Shown here piece by piece: positions 45,124 through 55,148 of a DNA stretch of 64,000 nt. Source of the stretch: Lysobacter enzymogenes (GTDB taxonomy: Bacteria > Pseudomonadota > Gammaproteobacteria > Xanthomonadales > Xanthomonadaceae); the NCBI RefSeq assembly GCF_017355525.1, contig NZ_CP067395.1, forward strand, positions 372,001 through 436,000. The letters are read 5' to 3'. The notes under the pieces were generated by a model, which searched no databases, had not been told where the DNA came from, and saw only the letters and a program-made list of their open reading frames with translations. Numbering within the stretch: position 1 is the stretch's first letter; the number at the start of each line of letters is the position of its first letter. The position numbers and the translations under genes are program-made.

Positions 45124-45954
45124 ATGAACGATTCCGACACCGCGACCGTCGCCGCGCCGCTGCGGCGCTACGCCCTGGGCGTGGAGTACGACGGCAGCGA
45201 ATTCTCCGGCTGGCAGCGGCTGGTGCGCCCCGGCGAACCGGACCTGCGTGGCGAAGCCACCGTGCAGACCACCCTCGAGCAGGCGCTGAGCTTCGTCGCC
45301 GGCACCGGCATCGACGTGGTCTGCGCCGGCCGCACCGACGCCGGCGTGCACGCCGCGTGCCAGGTCGTGCATTTCGACAGCCCGGTCGAGCGCGACCCGC
45401 GCGGCTGGACCCTCGGCGCGACCTCGCGCCTGCCGCCGTCGGTGTGCGTGCGCTGGTGCGTGCCGGTGGCGCCGGACTTCCACGCCCGTTTCTCGGCGCG
45501 CGCGCGCCGCTACCGTTACCGCATCCTCAACCGGCCGGTGCGGCCGGCGCTGCAACGCCAGTACCTGAGCTGGGAGCGGCGCCCGCTGGACGCCGACGCC
45601 ATGCACCGCGCGGCCCAGGCGCTGCTGGGCGAGAACGATTTCTCGGCGTTCCGCACCGTGCACTGCCAGGCCCCGCACGCGCGCCGCGACCTGCAGTCCA
45701 TCGCGGTGCGCCGGGACGGCGACATCGTGGAAATGGAAGTCCAGGCCAACGCCTTTCTTCACCATATGGTGCGCAACATTGTCGGAAGCTTGCTGCCGGT
45801 CGGCCGCGGCGACCGGCCCGAGGGCTGGATCGCCGAGTTGCTGGCCGGGCGCGACCGCACGGTCGCCGGTCCGACCGCTCCGTCGGCGGGACTGGTGTTC
45901 GTCGGGCCGCGCTACCCCGCCGAATGCCAGTTGCCTGCCGAGGTCCGCCTTTGA
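45124..45954 (+). CDS. truA: tRNA pseudouridine(38-40) synthase TruA
   Basis: A 276-residue pseudouridine synthase that modifies positions 38-40 of the anticodon arm of many tRNAs. Catalytic Asp72 lies in [11 protein letters not shown]; other family segments are [14 protein letters not shown] at the start and [21 protein letters not shown]. It follows fimV by 26 bp and its stop codon overlaps the TTG start of trpF. The fimV-truA-trpF order is conserved in Xanthomonadaceae and Pseudomonas. Confidence 0.96.
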   Translation: MNDSDTATVAAPLRRYALGVEYDGSEFSGWQRLVRPGEPDLRGEATVQTTLEQALSFVAGTGIDVVCAGRTDAGVHAACQVVHFDSPVERDPRGWTLGATSRLPPSVCVRWCVPVAPDFHARFSARARRYRYRILNRPVRPALQRQYLSWERRPLDADAMHRAAQALLGENDFSAFRTVHCQAPHARRDLQSIAVRRDGDIVEMEVQANAFLHHMVRNIVGSLLPVGRGDRPEGWIAELLAGRDRTVAGPTAPSAGLVFVGPRYPAECQLPAEVRL

Positions 45955-46613
45955 ATCCGTCCCGCACCCTGTTCCGCACCCGCATCAAGTTCTGTGGTTT
46001 CACCCGCCCGGGCGACGTGCGCCTGGCCTGCGAGCTCGGCGCCGACGCGATCGGCTTCGTGTTCGCCGCCGGCAGCAAACGCCGGGTCGCGCCGGAGGAG
46101 GCGCGGGCGATGCGCCAGGCGCTGGCGCCGCTGGTCGACGCGGTCGCGCTGTTCGCCGACAACCCGGTCGAGGAAGTGCGCGAGGTGGTGCGCCAGGTCC
46201 GGCCGAGCCTGCTGCAGTTCCACGGCAACGAAGACGACGCCTATTGCCGCGGCTTCGGCGTGCCGTACCTCAAGGCCATCGCGATGGGCGGCGAACTGGC
46301 CACCCAGCACCCCTCGGCGCTTCTGATGCGCTATCCCGGCGCCGCCGGCTTCCTGTTCGACAGCCATTCCGAAGGCGGCAGCGGCGGCAGCGGCAAGACC
46401 TTCGACTGGAAGCGGATCCCGGTCGGCGTGCAAAAACCCTTCGTGCTGGCCGGCGGCATCACCCCCGACAACGTGTTCGAGGCGATCCTGGCGACCCTGC
46501 CGTGGGGCGTCGACGTGTCCAGCGGGATCGAGAGCGCGCCGGGGCTCAAGGACGGCGACAAGATGCGCCAGTTCGTCGAGGAAGTGCGGCGCGCGGACTG
46601 TCACGTGGAGTGA
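45951..46613 (+). CDS. trpF: phosphoribosylanthranilate isomerase
   Basis: A 220-residue TIM-barrel enzyme catalysing the third step of tryptophan synthesis. The N-terminal strand [11 protein letters not shown] carries catalytic Cys15. [20 protein letters not shown] contains the catalytic Asp and the glycine loop, and [12 protein letters not shown] and [16 protein letters not shown] bind phosphate. The start is a TTG at 45951 that shares bases with the truA stop (TTGA); no ATG or GTG exists before the conserved first strand. Rare TTG initiation plus coupling to truA suggests modest, linked expression. Confidence 0.94.
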   Translation: MNPSRTLFRTRIKFCGFTRPGDVRLACELGADAIGFVFAAGSKRRVAPEEARAMRQALAPLVDAVALFADNPVEEVREVVRQVRPSLLQFHGNEDDAYCRGFGVPYLKAIAMGGELATQHPSALLMRYPGAAGFLFDSHSEGGSGGSGKTFDWKRIPVGVQKPFVLAGGITPDNVFEAILATLPWGVDVSSGIESAPGLKDGDKMRQFVEEVRRADCHVE

Positions 46614-46630
46614 GCGCCTTTGGCGCTCAC

Positions 46631-46752
46631 GGGATTGGGGATTAGGGATTCGGGATTGGCAAAGGCGGCGGCGCTGCGCCGTGCCGCCTGTTTCCGGGTC
46701 TTCAGCGCTATGCCCCGGTGCCCATCCCGAATCCCGAATCCCCAATCCCGAA
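46631..46752. repeat. inverted heptamer array between trpF and trpB
   Basis: Four GGGATTN units (46631-46658), then GGCAAAGGCGG as at 37481, about 64 bp of unique DNA, and four NAATCCC units (about 46723-46752). Same architecture as 37453-37616 but with few copies. It fills the centre of the 275-bp gap trpF-trpB; the remainder (46753-46888) is the trpB leader with no recognised feature. Confidence 0.88.
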
Positions 46753-46888
46753 CTTTGCCGACCCCGTCACCCCGGAACCGGACCGCCATTCCGAGGTCGC
46801 CGAAACGGTACGGTCGACCCGTCGATGCCCTAAACTCCCAGGTTCCGCCGCGCGTGGCGCGGTGCTCCTGTAGTGATGGCCGCTGCCG

Positions 46889-48118
46889 ATGTCCGCCGAA
46901 CCCGCCGCCGATCTGCCGATCGATTTCTACGCCTACCCCGACGCCAACGGCCACTTCGGCCGCTTCGGCGGCCGTTTCGTCGCCGAGACCCTGATCGCGC
47001 CGATCGAGGAACTGGCCCGGGCCTACGACGCGGCCCGCGTCGACCCGGCCTTCATCGCCGAATTCGAGCGCGACCTGGCCCATTACGTCGGCCGGCCGAG
47101 CCCGATCTACCACGCCCAGCGCCTCAGCGACGAAGTCGGCGGCGCGCGGATCCTGCTCAAGCGCGAAGACCTCAACCACACCGGCGCGCACAAGATCAAC
47201 AACACCATCGGCCAGGCGCTGCTCGCCAGCCGCATGGGCAAGACCCGGATCATCGCTGAGACCGGCGCCGGCCAGCACGGCGTCGCCAGCGCCACCGTGG
47301 CCGCGCGCCTGGGCCTGGAGTGCGTGGTCTACATGGGCGCCACCGACATCGAGCGGCAGAAGATCAACGTCTACCGGATGAAGCTGCTCGGCGCGACCGT
47401 GGTGCCGGTGACCAGCGGTTCGCAGACGCTCAAGGACGCGCTCAACGAAGCCATGCGCGACTGGGTCACCAACGTGCGCGACACCTTCTACATCATCGGC
47501 ACCGTCGCCGGCCCGGATCCGTACCCGCGCATGGTCCGCGACTTCAACGCCGTGGTCGGGCGCGAGGCCAAGGCGCAGATGCTGGCCGAATACGGCCGCC
47601 TGCCCGACGCGGTGACCGCCTGCGTCGGCGGCGGCAGCAACGCGATCGGCCTGTTCCACGCCTTCCTCAACGACCGCGATGTGCGCATCGTCGGCGCCGA
47701 AGCCGCCGGCGACGGCATCGACACCGGCCGCCACGCCGCCTCGCTGGCCGCCGGCCGCCCCGGCGTGCTGCACGGCAACCGCACCTATGTCTTGTGCGAC
47801 GACGACGGCCAGATCGTCGAGACCCATTCGGTCTCCGCCGGCCTGGACTACCCCGGCGTCGGCCCCGAGCACGCCTTCCTCAAGGACACCGGCCGCGCCG
47901 AATACGTCGGCGTCACCGACGAGGAAGCGCTGGCCGCGTTCCGCACCCTGGCGCGCACCGAAGGCATCCTCGCCGCGCTCGAATCCAGCCACGCCATCGC
48001 CCAGGCGATCAAGCTCGCGCGGACCATGCCGAAGGACCAGATCGTGCTGTGCAACCTGTCCGGGCGCGGCGACAAGGACGTGCATACGATCGCCGGTCGC
48101 GAAGGCCTGCATTTCTGA
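46889..48118 (+). CDS. trpB: tryptophan synthase beta chain
   Basis: A 409-residue PLP enzyme that joins indole and serine to tryptophan. Lys102 in HTGAHKINN binds [15 protein letters not shown] at the start, ETGAGQHG and the phosphate-cup GGGSNAIG are present. The C-terminal [11 protein letters not shown] is truncated slightly relative to E. coli. The start is the ATG at 46889. A second ATG at 46876 is out of frame. Unlike the usual tightly coupled trpBA, trpA begins 161 bp later, after two palindromic repeats. Confidence 0.96.
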   Translation: MSAEPAADLPIDFYAYPDANGHFGRFGGRFVAETLIAPIEELARAYDAARVDPAFIAEFERDLAHYVGRPSPIYHAQRLSDEVGGARILLKREDLNHTGAHKINNTIGQALLASRMGKTRIIAETGAGQHGVASATVAARLGLECVVYMGATDIERQKINVYRMKLLGATVVPVTSGSQTLKDALNEAMRDWVTNVRDTFYIIGTVAGPDPYPRMVRDFNAVVGREAKAQMLAEYGRLPDAVTACVGGGSNAIGLFHAFLNDRDVRIVGAEAAGDGIDTGRHAASLAAGRPGVLHGNRTYVLCDDDGQIVETHSVSAGLDYPGVGPEHAFLKDTGRAEYVGVTDEEALAAFRTLARTEGILAALESSHAIAQAIKLARTMPKDQIVLCNLSGRGDKDVHTIAGREGLHF

Positions 48119-48125
48119 TCGACTG

Positions 48126-48247
48126 CCTTCTCCCGCGTGCGGGAGAAGGCGCCCGCAGGGCGGATGAGGGCAGCGCGCGAGCATCCGGCGCTTCGTCTTC
48201 CGCTGGCGGCCCTCACCCCAACCCCTCTCCCGCAAGCGGGAGAGGGG
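48126..48247. repeat. two CCCTCTCCCGC-family palindromes between trpB and trpA
   Basis: 48126-48149 (CCTTCTCCCGC-GT-GCGGGAGAAGG) and 48222-48247 (CCCCTCTCCCGC-AA-GCGGGAGAGGGG) occupy most of the 161-bp trpB-trpA junction. After them an A-rich stretch (CTTAAAAAAAGCAAAGC) leads to the trpA start. They are expected to fold into stable hairpins in the operon mRNA. Confidence 0.9.
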
Positions 48248-48279
48248 CTTAAAAAAAGCAAAGCAAAAAACCTTCAGCC

Positions 48280-49083
48280 ATGAACCGCATCGACGCCAAG
48301 TTCCAACACCTGCAAGCCACCGGCCGCAAGGCGCTGATTCCGTTCCTGACCGCCGGCGATCCCTCGCTGGAAGCGACCGTGCCGGCGATGCATGCGCTGG
48401 TCGAGGCCGGCGCCGATGTGCTCGAGCTCGGCGTGCCGTTCTCCGATCCGATGGCCGACGGCCCGGTGATCCAGCGCAGCTCCGAGCGCGCGATCGCGCG
48501 CGGCGCGGGCCTGGGCTGGGTGCTGCAGGCGGTCGCGCAGTTCCGTCAGGACGACGCGACCACGCCGGTGGTGTTGATGGGCTATCTCAACCCGATCGAA
48601 ATCCGCGGCGCGCAACGCTTCGCCGCCGATGCGGTCGGCGCCGGCGTCGACGGCGTGCTGCTGGTCGACCTGCCGCCGGAAGAAGCCGCCGAGCTGCGCG
48701 CGGCGTTCGCCGCGGCCGGGCTGGCGCTGATCCTGCTGGCGTCGCCGACCACCACCGACGAACGCCTGGCGCTGCTGTGCGACGGCGCCCAGGGCTACCT
48801 GTACTACGTCAGCTTCGCCGGCGTGACCGGCGCCGACCGCCTCGACGCCGGCGCCGCCAACGACCGCCTGCACCGGATCCGCCAGCGCGCCAAGGTGCCG
48901 GTGGTGGCCGGCTTCGGCATCAAGGACGCGGCCAGCGCTGCGGCGATGGCGCGCGAAGCCGAGGGCGTGGTGGTCGGCAGCGCGCTGGTCGCGGCCCTGG
49001 CCGAGGCCGGTTCGGCCGAGGCCGCGGCGCGCACCGCGCACGCGTTCCTGGCTCCCCTGCGCGGCGCGCTCGACGCCGCCTGA
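48280..49083 (+). CDS. trpA: tryptophan synthase alpha chain
   Basis: A 267-residue TIM-barrel enzyme that splits indole-3-glycerol phosphate into indole, which is channelled to TrpB. The catalytic residues fall at the canonical numbers: Glu49 in [13 protein letters not shown] and Asp60 in [25 protein letters not shown] and [13 protein letters not shown] bind the substrate phosphate. There is no clear Shine-Dalgarno sequence in the A-rich leader before the ATG at 48280. Confidence 0.96.
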   Translation: MNRIDAKFQHLQATGRKALIPFLTAGDPSLEATVPAMHALVEAGADVLELGVPFSDPMADGPVIQRSSERAIARGAGLGWVLQAVAQFRQDDATTPVVLMGYLNPIEIRGAQRFAADAVGAGVDGVLLVDLPPEEAAELRAAFAAAGLALILLASPTTTDERLALLCDGAQGYLYYVSFAGVTGADRLDAGAANDRLHRIRQRAKVPVVAGFGIKDAASAAAMAREAEGVVVGSALVAALAEAGSAEAAARTAHAFLAPLRGALDAA

Positions 49084-49235
49084 ACAGCGGCGGCCGGAGC
49101 CCGCGGCCCGCTGCGCTAGACTGCTGCGTCGGAACGGCACCGGCGCGGCGCATACGCTCCACCGCCTGTCCATTCTTCGTCAGTCAGAACGCCGTCCATC
49201 AAACGTCGTCAGTCAAAACAGGAAGATCCCAACGC

Positions 49236-50123
49236 ATGTCGTGGCTCAAGAAACTCATGCCGTCCGGCATCCGCACCGAGACCGGCGCGGCCAAGCGCCG
49301 CAGCGTCCCGGAGGGCCTGTGGGAGAAGTGCGAGCGCTGCGGCGCCGTGCTCTACCGTCCCGAACTCGAGGAAAACCTCGAGGTCTGCCCCAAGTGCAGC
49401 TTCCACATGCCGATCCGCGCGCGCGCGCGCCTGAGCGCGTTCCTCGACGCCGGCAGCGGCGAGGAAATCGCCGCCGAGCTGAGCCCGGTCGACGTGCTCA
49501 AGTTCAAGGACCAGAAGAAGTATTCCGAGCGCTTCAAGGCCGCGCAGAAGGCGACCGGCGAGCGCGACTCGCTGATCGCGATGGCCGGCACGCTGAAGCA
49601 GCGTCCGCTGGTCGTCAGCGCGATGGATTTCGCCTTCATGGGCGGCTCGATGGGTTCGGTCAGCGGCGAGCGCTTCGCCCGCGGCGCCGAGCGCGCCCTG
49701 GCCGACGGCGTGCCGATGGTCTGCTTCGCCGCCAGCGGCGGCATGCGCATGCAGGAAAGCCTGTTCTCGCTGATGCAGATGGCCAAGGCCTCGGCCGCGC
49801 TGGGGCGCATGCGCGACGCCGGCCTGCCGTTCATTTCGGTCATGACCCATCCGACCTTCGGCGGCACCACCGCCTCGTTCGCGATGCTCGGCGACCTCAA
49901 CCTGGCCGAGCCCGGCGCGCTGATCGGCTTCGCCGGCCCGCGCGTGATCGAGCAGACCGTGCGCGAGAAGCTGCCGGAAGGCTTCCAGCGCAGCGAGTTC
50001 CTGCTCGAGCACGGCACCGTCGACCAGATCTGCGACCGCCGCGAAATGCGCGACCGCATCTCGCACCTGCTGGCGCTGCTGACCCGGCAGCCGCAGCCCG
50101 AGGACGACGTCGAAGCGGCCTGA
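49236..50123 (+). CDS. accD: acetyl-CoA carboxylase carboxyltransferase subunit beta
   Basis: A 295-residue subunit of acetyl-CoA carboxylase, which makes malonyl-CoA for fatty acids. The N-terminal zinc ribbon is [17 protein letters not shown] then CPKC (four Cys). The carboxyltransferase core includes [20 protein letters not shown] and [12 protein letters not shown]. The ATG at 49236 follows an AGGAAG site; an overlapping open frame from 48777 is not used. Its usual downstream neighbour folC is absent here: a hairpin and then glmM follow. The 152-bp gap after trpA shows no other gene. Confidence 0.95.
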   Translation: MSWLKKLMPSGIRTETGAAKRRSVPEGLWEKCERCGAVLYRPELEENLEVCPKCSFHMPIRARARLSAFLDAGSGEEIAAELSPVDVLKFKDQKKYSERFKAAQKATGERDSLIAMAGTLKQRPLVVSAMDFAFMGGSMGSVSGERFARGAERALADGVPMVCFAASGGMRMQESLFSLMQMAKASAALGRMRDAGLPFISVMTHPTFGGTTASFAMLGDLNLAEPGALIGFAGPRVIEQTVREKLPEGFQRSEFLLEHGTVDQICDRREMRDRISHLLALLTRQPQPEDDVEAA

Positions 50124-50166
50124 GGCCGCTTCGACAGGCTCGGCTGATTTGATATCGGCGATCCCC

Positions 50167-50210
50167 AAAAGCGACGCCATCGGCGCGAACGCGCCGGTCG
50201 CGTCGCTTTT
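50167..50210. terminator. nested hairpin with T-tract after accD
   Basis: The outer stem AAAAGCGACGC / GCGTCGCTTTT encloses an inner stem GGCGCG / CGCGCC, 43 bp after the accD stop codon. The plus strand ends in TTTT, fitting an intrinsic terminator that separates accD from glmM. The rest of the 321-bp gap, with a repeated CCCCGTTCC/CTCATTCC stretch at 50396-50428, has no gene. Confidence 0.7.
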
Positions 50211-50444
50211 GACGTTCGGGCCCGCGGAGCCTCCGCAGCCCGCGATCCGAAACCTGCGAACTGTGAGCGCCGAAGCGCAACGCGGCGGCGTTCAGCCGCG
50301 CGCCGGCGCCGCGCGCCGCGCATGCGGCACACTCCTGCGGCGGCGCTCCCCCGACGGCGCGTTCATGTCCGTTCGCCGCATCATCGCCAATCCCCGTTCC
50401 CCTCATTCCCCGTTCCTCTCATTCCGATTTCCCGACTCAATCCT

Positions 50445-51785
50445 ATGACCCGCAAATATTTCGGCACCGACGGCATCCGCGGCCGCGTCGGCGAGGGCGC
50501 GATCTCGGCCGACTTCGTCCTGCGCCTGGGCAACGCCTACGGCCACGCGCTGCAGCGCCGCGACTGGCGCAACCCGATGGTCATCATCGGCAAGGACACC
50601 CGCATCTCGAACTACATGTTCGAAGCCGCGCTGGAAGCCGGCCTGGTCGCCGCCGGCGTCGACGTGCAGCTGATGGGGCCGATGCCGACGCCGGCGGTCG
50701 CGCACCTGACCCGTTCGCTGCGCGCCGACGGCGGCATCGTCATCTCGGCCTCGCACAACCCGCATTACGACAACGGCATCAAGTTCTTCTCCGCCGACGG
50801 CGAAAAGCTCGACGACGACACCGAACTGGCGATCGAGGCCGCGCTGGAGCAGCCGTTCAGCACGGTCGAATCCGAACGCCTCGGCCGCGCGATCCGCACC
50901 CGCGACGCCATCGGCCGCTATCTGGAAGCGTGCAAGGGCTCGGTCTCGCGCGGCTTCGACCTCAGCGGCCTGCGCATCGCCCTGGACTGCGCCAACGGCG
51001 CCACCTACCAGGTCGGCCCGCTGGTGCTGCGCGAGCTCGGCGCGCGCGTCGACGCCATCGGCGTGGACCCCAGCGGCCTCAACATCAACGACGGCGTCGG
51101 CTCGACCCATCCGCAGACCTTGGTCGCGAAGGTCAAGGCCAGCGGCGCGGACCTGGGCATCGCCTTCGACGGCGACGGCGACCGGGTCATGTTCGTCGAC
51201 AGCGAAGGCCGCGTCTGCGACGGCGACGACCTGCTTTACATCCTCGCCACCGACTGGCAGGACAGCGGCCGCCTGCGTGGCCCGGTGGTCGGCACGCTGA
51301 TGACCAACTACGGCCTGGAGCGCGCGCTGGAACAGCGCGGCATCGGCTTCATCCGCGCCAAGGTCGGCGACCGCTACGTGCATCAGCAACTGATGGCGCA
51401 CGGCGGCATGCTCGGCGGCGAAGCCTCCGGCCACCTGCTGTGCCTGGACCGCACCAGCACCGGCGACGGCATCGTCAGCGCGCTGCAGGTGCTGGAAGTG
51501 CTGACCCGGCGCAAGCTGTCGCTGCGCGACGCGCTGGCCGGGTTGCAGCGGGTGCCGCAGAAGACCGTCAACGTGCGCTACGAGGGCACGAGCAAGCCAA
51601 CCGAAGCCGCGTCGGTGAAAGAAGCGCTGAAGCTCGCCGAAGCCGCGGTAGCCGGCCACGGCCGCGCGTTCCTGCGTCCGTCCGGCACCGAGCCGGTGGT
51701 TCGCGTGACCGTCGAAGCCGACGACGCGACGCTGATGCAGAACACGCTCGATGCGCTGTCGGCGGCGGTGAAAGCCGCGGTCTGA
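50445..51785 (+). CDS. glmM: phosphoglucosamine mutase
   Basis: A 446-residue enzyme converting glucosamine-6-P to glucosamine-1-P for UDP-GlcNAc, needed for peptidoglycan and LPS. The phosphoserine Ser103 lies in [12 protein letters not shown], the metal loop is DGDGDR, and [15 protein letters not shown] and [11 protein letters not shown] bind substrate. The start is the ATG at 50445; the frame stays open upstream to 50322 without conservation. It ends with a perfect hairpin 19 bp past the stop. Confidence 0.96.
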   Translation: MTRKYFGTDGIRGRVGEGAISADFVLRLGNAYGHALQRRDWRNPMVIIGKDTRISNYMFEAALEAGLVAAGVDVQLMGPMPTPAVAHLTRSLRADGGIVISASHNPHYDNGIKFFSADGEKLDDDTELAIEAALEQPFSTVESERLGRAIRTRDAIGRYLEACKGSVSRGFDLSGLRIALDCANGATYQVGPLVLRELGARVDAIGVDPSGLNINDGVGSTHPQTLVAKVKASGADLGIAFDGDGDRVMFVDSEGRVCDGDDLLYILATDWQDSGRLRGPVVGTLMTNYGLERALEQRGIGFIRAKVGDRYVHQQLMAHGGMLGGEASGHLLCLDRTSTGDGIVSALQVLEVLTRRKLSLRDALAGLQRVPQKTVNVRYEGTSKPTEAASVKEALKLAEAAVAGHGRAFLRPSGTEPVVRVTVEADDATLMQNTLDALSAAVKAAV

Positions 51786-51804
51786 GTCTTTTCGCTCATG
51801 CCGT

Positions 51805-51840
51805 AAACGACGAAGGCCGCTTGCGCGGCCTTCGTCGTTT
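51805..51840. terminator. terminator hairpin after glmM
   Basis: A perfect 16-bp stem AAACGACGAAGGCCGC / GCGGCCTTCGTCGTTT with loop TTGC lies 19 bp beyond the glmM stop codon. A-rich on the left and T-rich on the right, it can act on both strands. Confidence 0.85.
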
Positions 51841-51853
51841 CTACCGGTTCTAC

Positions 51854-52008
51854 CTGTAGGAGCGACGCGAGTCGCGACCGCGCCAACGAAACGACGGCGC
51901 ACGCCTCAACGCCGTTGCGTTATCCGGCCGGCGTCGGCCCGGAGCGCCAGACCTCCATCGCCCGCCGGCGTTTCATTGCCGCGGTCGCGGCTCGCGCCGC
52001 TCCTACAG
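51854..52008. repeat. hybrid REPIN-like pair (one GAC/GTC arm, one GGC/GCC arm)
   Basis: The left copy at 51854 is of the GAGCGACGCGAGTCGC type, the inverted right copy ending at 52008 of the GAGCGGCGCGAGCCGC type. The two arms therefore do not match each other perfectly, but each copy keeps its own internal palindrome. It lies between the converging glmM and sulfatase genes. Confidence 0.85.
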
Positions 52009-52028
52009 GGGGGCGCCGAAGCTGCAGA

Positions 52029-53888
52029 TCAACGCTGCTGAAACCGCGTCAACATCTCCCACGACTGGCTCACCGCCGCCGCATCCACCTTCGCGTCCGG
52101 CAGCGGCCGGTAGTTGCGGTCGACCACCGTCGCCGCGCCGTAGTTGTCGAACAAATAGATCCGCTCGCCATGGCGGATGCCGCGCTGCGACCAGCTTTCC
52201 ACCAGCAACGGCCGGTCCGGCTTGCCCGGACCCAACAGGTCGCGCCCGGTGCTGTAGTCGGCGCTGTCGTTGCGGCAGCCCAGCGCATGCGTCATCAGCG
52301 TCGGCACCAGGTCTTCGTGCGAGGTGACGTGGCCGATCTTGCGCGCGGCCTTGCCCGGCCAATACAGCACGAACGGGGTGCGCAACTGGTAGTCGGAGAA
52401 GTTGCCGTTGTGGCCCCAGTAGTTCTGCTTGAGGTCGTTGAACTCCTCGCCGTGATCGCCGGTGACCACCACCACGGTGTTGTCCGCGAACGGCCCGGCT
52501 TGCAGCGCGCGCACGAACGGGCCGATCAGCGAGTCGGCGTAGTGCGCGGCGGTGCGGTAACGGTTGAAGTCCGGCAGCGGGTCGTGGTCGGGCCCGAAGT
52601 CGATCGGGTTGATCGATTCGGCCATCGGCTTGAACAGCGGCGGATAGCCCTTGGGCATGTAGTAGGGCTGGTGGGTCGAATCCAGGAACACGAAGCCGAA
52701 GAAGCGCTGCTGCGGCGCGGTCGCGGCGATGTCGCGCTGCAGGTCGGCGAGGATCGCGCGGTCGCGCTCGGCGCTCTTGCGCTCGCTCGGGCCGTTGACC
52801 AGGCGGTCGCGCACCTCGGAGAACACGGTGCGGTCGAACTCGGGGTTGTACAGCGGCGCGCTGCCGTAGATGTGCATCGCATAGCCGTCTTTCTTCATCT
52901 GGCCGATGAAGGCCGAACCGCGCTGCTCGGCCAGCATCGGATGCCAGTAACCGCCGGGCAAGCCGTAGAGCAGGCCGAACAGGCCGAAGCGGGTGGCGTT
53001 GCCGGAGCTGTAATGGTCGTCGTACCACTGCGAACGCTGCGCCAGCGCCCAGGTGTTGGGCATCACCTGCGGGTTGAGCGCGTCGTGGCGCAGCGATTCG
53101 AGCAGGATCACCACCACGTTGAGCTTCGGCGCGGTCTCGCACTGCAAGGGCTTGAGCGGGTACTTGAGCAGGCCTTCGCCGGCGCTCGGCGCGCGCGCGT
53201 TCGGGTCGCTCTCCACGCCGAAGCGGCGCAGCGAATCCTTCAGCGTGATCGGCTGCGCCCACGGGATGTACGGCAGCTGCGACAGGATCACCCGGTCGCC
53301 GCGCGCATCGTAGTAGGCGACCATCGCCTGGCCGAACAGCATCACCGCCGCGGCCAGCCACCACGCGCGCACGATCCGGGTCAGTCCCTGGCGCCGGCGC
53401 AGCGCGCGCCACCACAGCCAGGCGGCGGCGATTTCCAGCGCCAGCACCAGCGTCACCGCCAGCGCGATCAGCGCCCACACCGAGCCCGACAGCACCACCT
53501 GGTCCTGCATGGCGCCGCCGAACACCATGTTGGCGACCATCGCGTTGAGGTGGAACCGGTACAGCGCGAACACCTTGGCGTCGGCCGCCAGCAGGCAGAT
53601 CCACGCCGCCTGCAACACCACCGCGGCCGCGGTCATCGCGCCGTAGCGGCGGGTCAGCACGCCCAGCAGCAGCGGCAGCAGGCCGAGCAGGGCGCCGAAG
53701 AAGACGAAGTGGCCGGGCAGGGCTAGGGTCAGGAACAGCGCCGCCTTCCAGTGCCCGGCCAGATGGGCGAAGGGAATGTTGAAGGCGGCGATGGCGATCG
53801 CGGCCGCGGCGTTGGTCAGGGTGAAGCCGGTCAGCCAGGCCAGGGCGCGGCGCGTCTGGAAGGCGGAAGCGGCGGCGGGTACGTCCAT
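52029..53888 (-). CDS. inner-membrane sulfatase-fold protein of the YejM/LapC (PbgA) type
   Basis: A 619-residue protein with five predicted membrane helices in the first ~210 residues, followed by a periplasmic alkaline-phosphatase/sulfatase-fold domain (NVVVILLESLRHDALNPQVMPN, FGFVFLDSTHQPYYMPKGYPP, VVVVTGDHGEEFND). This matches the DUF3413-sulfatase layout of YejM/PbgA, which in E. coli regulates LPS synthesis through LapB/FtsH rather than acting as an enzyme. Whether this copy is catalytic is unclear; the expected nucleophile site is hard to assign. Start ATG at 53888; the frame continues upstream without conservation. Confidence 0.87.
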   Translation of the reverse strand: MDVPAAASAFQTRRALAWLTGFTLTNAAAAIAIAAFNIPFAHLAGHWKAALFLTLALPGHFVFFGALLGLLPLLLGVLTRRYGAMTAAAVVLQAAWICLLAADAKVFALYRFHLNAMVANMVFGGAMQDQVVLSGSVWALIALAVTLVLALEIAAAWLWWRALRRRQGLTRIVRAWWLAAAVMLFGQAMVAYYDARGDRVILSQLPYIPWAQPITLKDSLRRFGVESDPNARAPSAGEGLLKYPLKPLQCETAPKLNVVVILLESLRHDALNPQVMPNTWALAQRSQWYDDHYSSGNATRFGLFGLLYGLPGGYWHPMLAEQRGSAFIGQMKKDGYAMHIYGSAPLYNPEFDRTVFSEVRDRLVNGPSERKSAERDRAILADLQRDIAATAPQQRFFGFVFLDSTHQPYYMPKGYPPLFKPMAESINPIDFGPDHDPLPDFNRYRTAAHYADSLIGPFVRALQAGPFADNTVVVVTGDHGEEFNDLKQNYWGHNGNFSDYQLRTPFVLYWPGKAARKIGHVTSHEDLVPTLMTHALGCRNDSADYSTGRDLLGPGKPDRPLLVESWSQRGIRHGERIYLFDNYGAATVVDRNYRPLPDAKVDAAAVSQSWEMLTRFQQR

Positions 53889-54164
53889 TCGGTACGGCGC
53901 TCGAAGTGGCAGGGGCCGGGTCGGGCGGCGACTTTAGCGTGTAACAAAGCCCCGGAACACCGCCGGAGGGCGGGCGGTCGCCCGCTCGGGTGAACGGCGC
54001 TGGCGGCCGTTCAGCCGGCACCGGCGAGGACGGCCGGCGCGTGTGCCGGACGCGGCCGGCCGGGGTGCCGGAACGGTCGCGGCGCGGCGCCTGTCGCGCG
54101 TCCGGGCCGGCTTGAGCGAAGATAACGGCTTACCCGGAAGACACAGACCAGGCAGGAACGCACA

Positions 54165-55115
54165 GTGAGTCAGATTCCCACCCTCGACATCCGCCGCTTC
54201 AGCGACCCCAGTAACGGCAGCGACCGCGAGGCCTTCGTCGCCGAACTCGGCGCGGCCTACCGCGAATGGGGCTTCGCCGGCATCCGCGGCCACGGCATCG
54301 GCGACGCGCAGATCGACCGCGCCTACGACGTGTTCAAGCGCTTCTTCGCCCTGCCCGACGAGGTCAAGCGGCAGTACCACGTGCCCGGCGGCGGCGGCGC
54401 GCGCGGCTACACCCCGTTCGGCGTGGAGACCGCCAAGGACTCCAAGCACTTCGACCTCAAGGAGTTCTGGCACGTCGGCCGCGAGATCGCGCGCGACTCC
54501 AAGTACGCCGCGGACATGCCGGCCAACCTGTGGCCGAGCGAGATCGCCGAGTTCAAGGAGGTCGCCTACGGCCTGTACACCACCCTCGACAATCTGGGTT
54601 CGCGCGTGCTCAGCGCGCTGGCCCTGCACATCGGCCTGCCGGAGAACTACTTCGCCGACAAGACCGACTCGGGCAATTCGATCCTGCGCCCGATCCACTA
54701 TCCGCCGATCACCGCCGACGATATCCCCAACGTGCGCGCCGGCGCGCACGAGGACATCAACCTGATCACCCTGCTGGTCGGCGCCAGCGCCGCCGGCCTG
54801 GAAGTGAAGTCGCGCCAGGGCGAGTGGGTGCCGTTCACCGCCGACGCCGACACCATCGTGGTCAACATCGGCGACATGCTGCAGCGCCTGACCAACCACG
54901 TATACCCCTCGACCACCCACCGCGTGGTCAACCCGCCCGGCGAACAGGCGCGCCAGCCGCGTTATTCGACCCCGTTCTTCCTGCATCCGAATCCGGATTT
55001 CCTGATCGACGTGCTGCCGTCGACGATCACCGCGGACAATCCGAAGCGCTATCCGGAGCCGATTACGGCGCAGGGGTATCTGGAGGAGCGGTTGCGCGAG
55101 ATCAAGTTGAAGTAA
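54165..55115 (+). CDS. 2-oxoglutarate/Fe(II) oxygenase, isopenicillin-N-synthase family
   Basis: A 316-residue dioxygenase of the DIOX_N/2OG-FeII superfamily. Iron ligands: His195 and Asp197 in AGAHEDINLITLL and His252 in STTHRVVNP; Arg266 and Ser268 in RYSTPFF bind 2-oxoglutarate. The N-terminal DIOX_N region (IPTLDIRRFSD, REWGFAGIRGHGI) is intact. The substrate is unknown; such proteins serve amino-acid or secondary metabolism. The start is a GTG at 54165 after GGCAGGAACG. The 276 bp before it (53889-54164) carries only promoter space. Convergent with the secreted protease gene. Confidence 0.92.
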   Translation: MSQIPTLDIRRFSDPSNGSDREAFVAELGAAYREWGFAGIRGHGIGDAQIDRAYDVFKRFFALPDEVKRQYHVPGGGGARGYTPFGVETAKDSKHFDLKEFWHVGREIARDSKYAADMPANLWPSEIAEFKEVAYGLYTTLDNLGSRVLSALALHIGLPENYFADKTDSGNSILRPIHYPPITADDIPNVRAGAHEDINLITLLVGASAAGLEVKSRQGEWVPFTADADTIVVNIGDMLQRLTNHVYPSTTHRVVNPPGEQARQPRYSTPFFLHPNPDFLIDVLPSTITADNPKRYPEPITAQGYLEERLREIKLK

Positions 55116-55148
55116 GGCAAGACAAGAAGCAAAAGCGGGAATAAAGCG

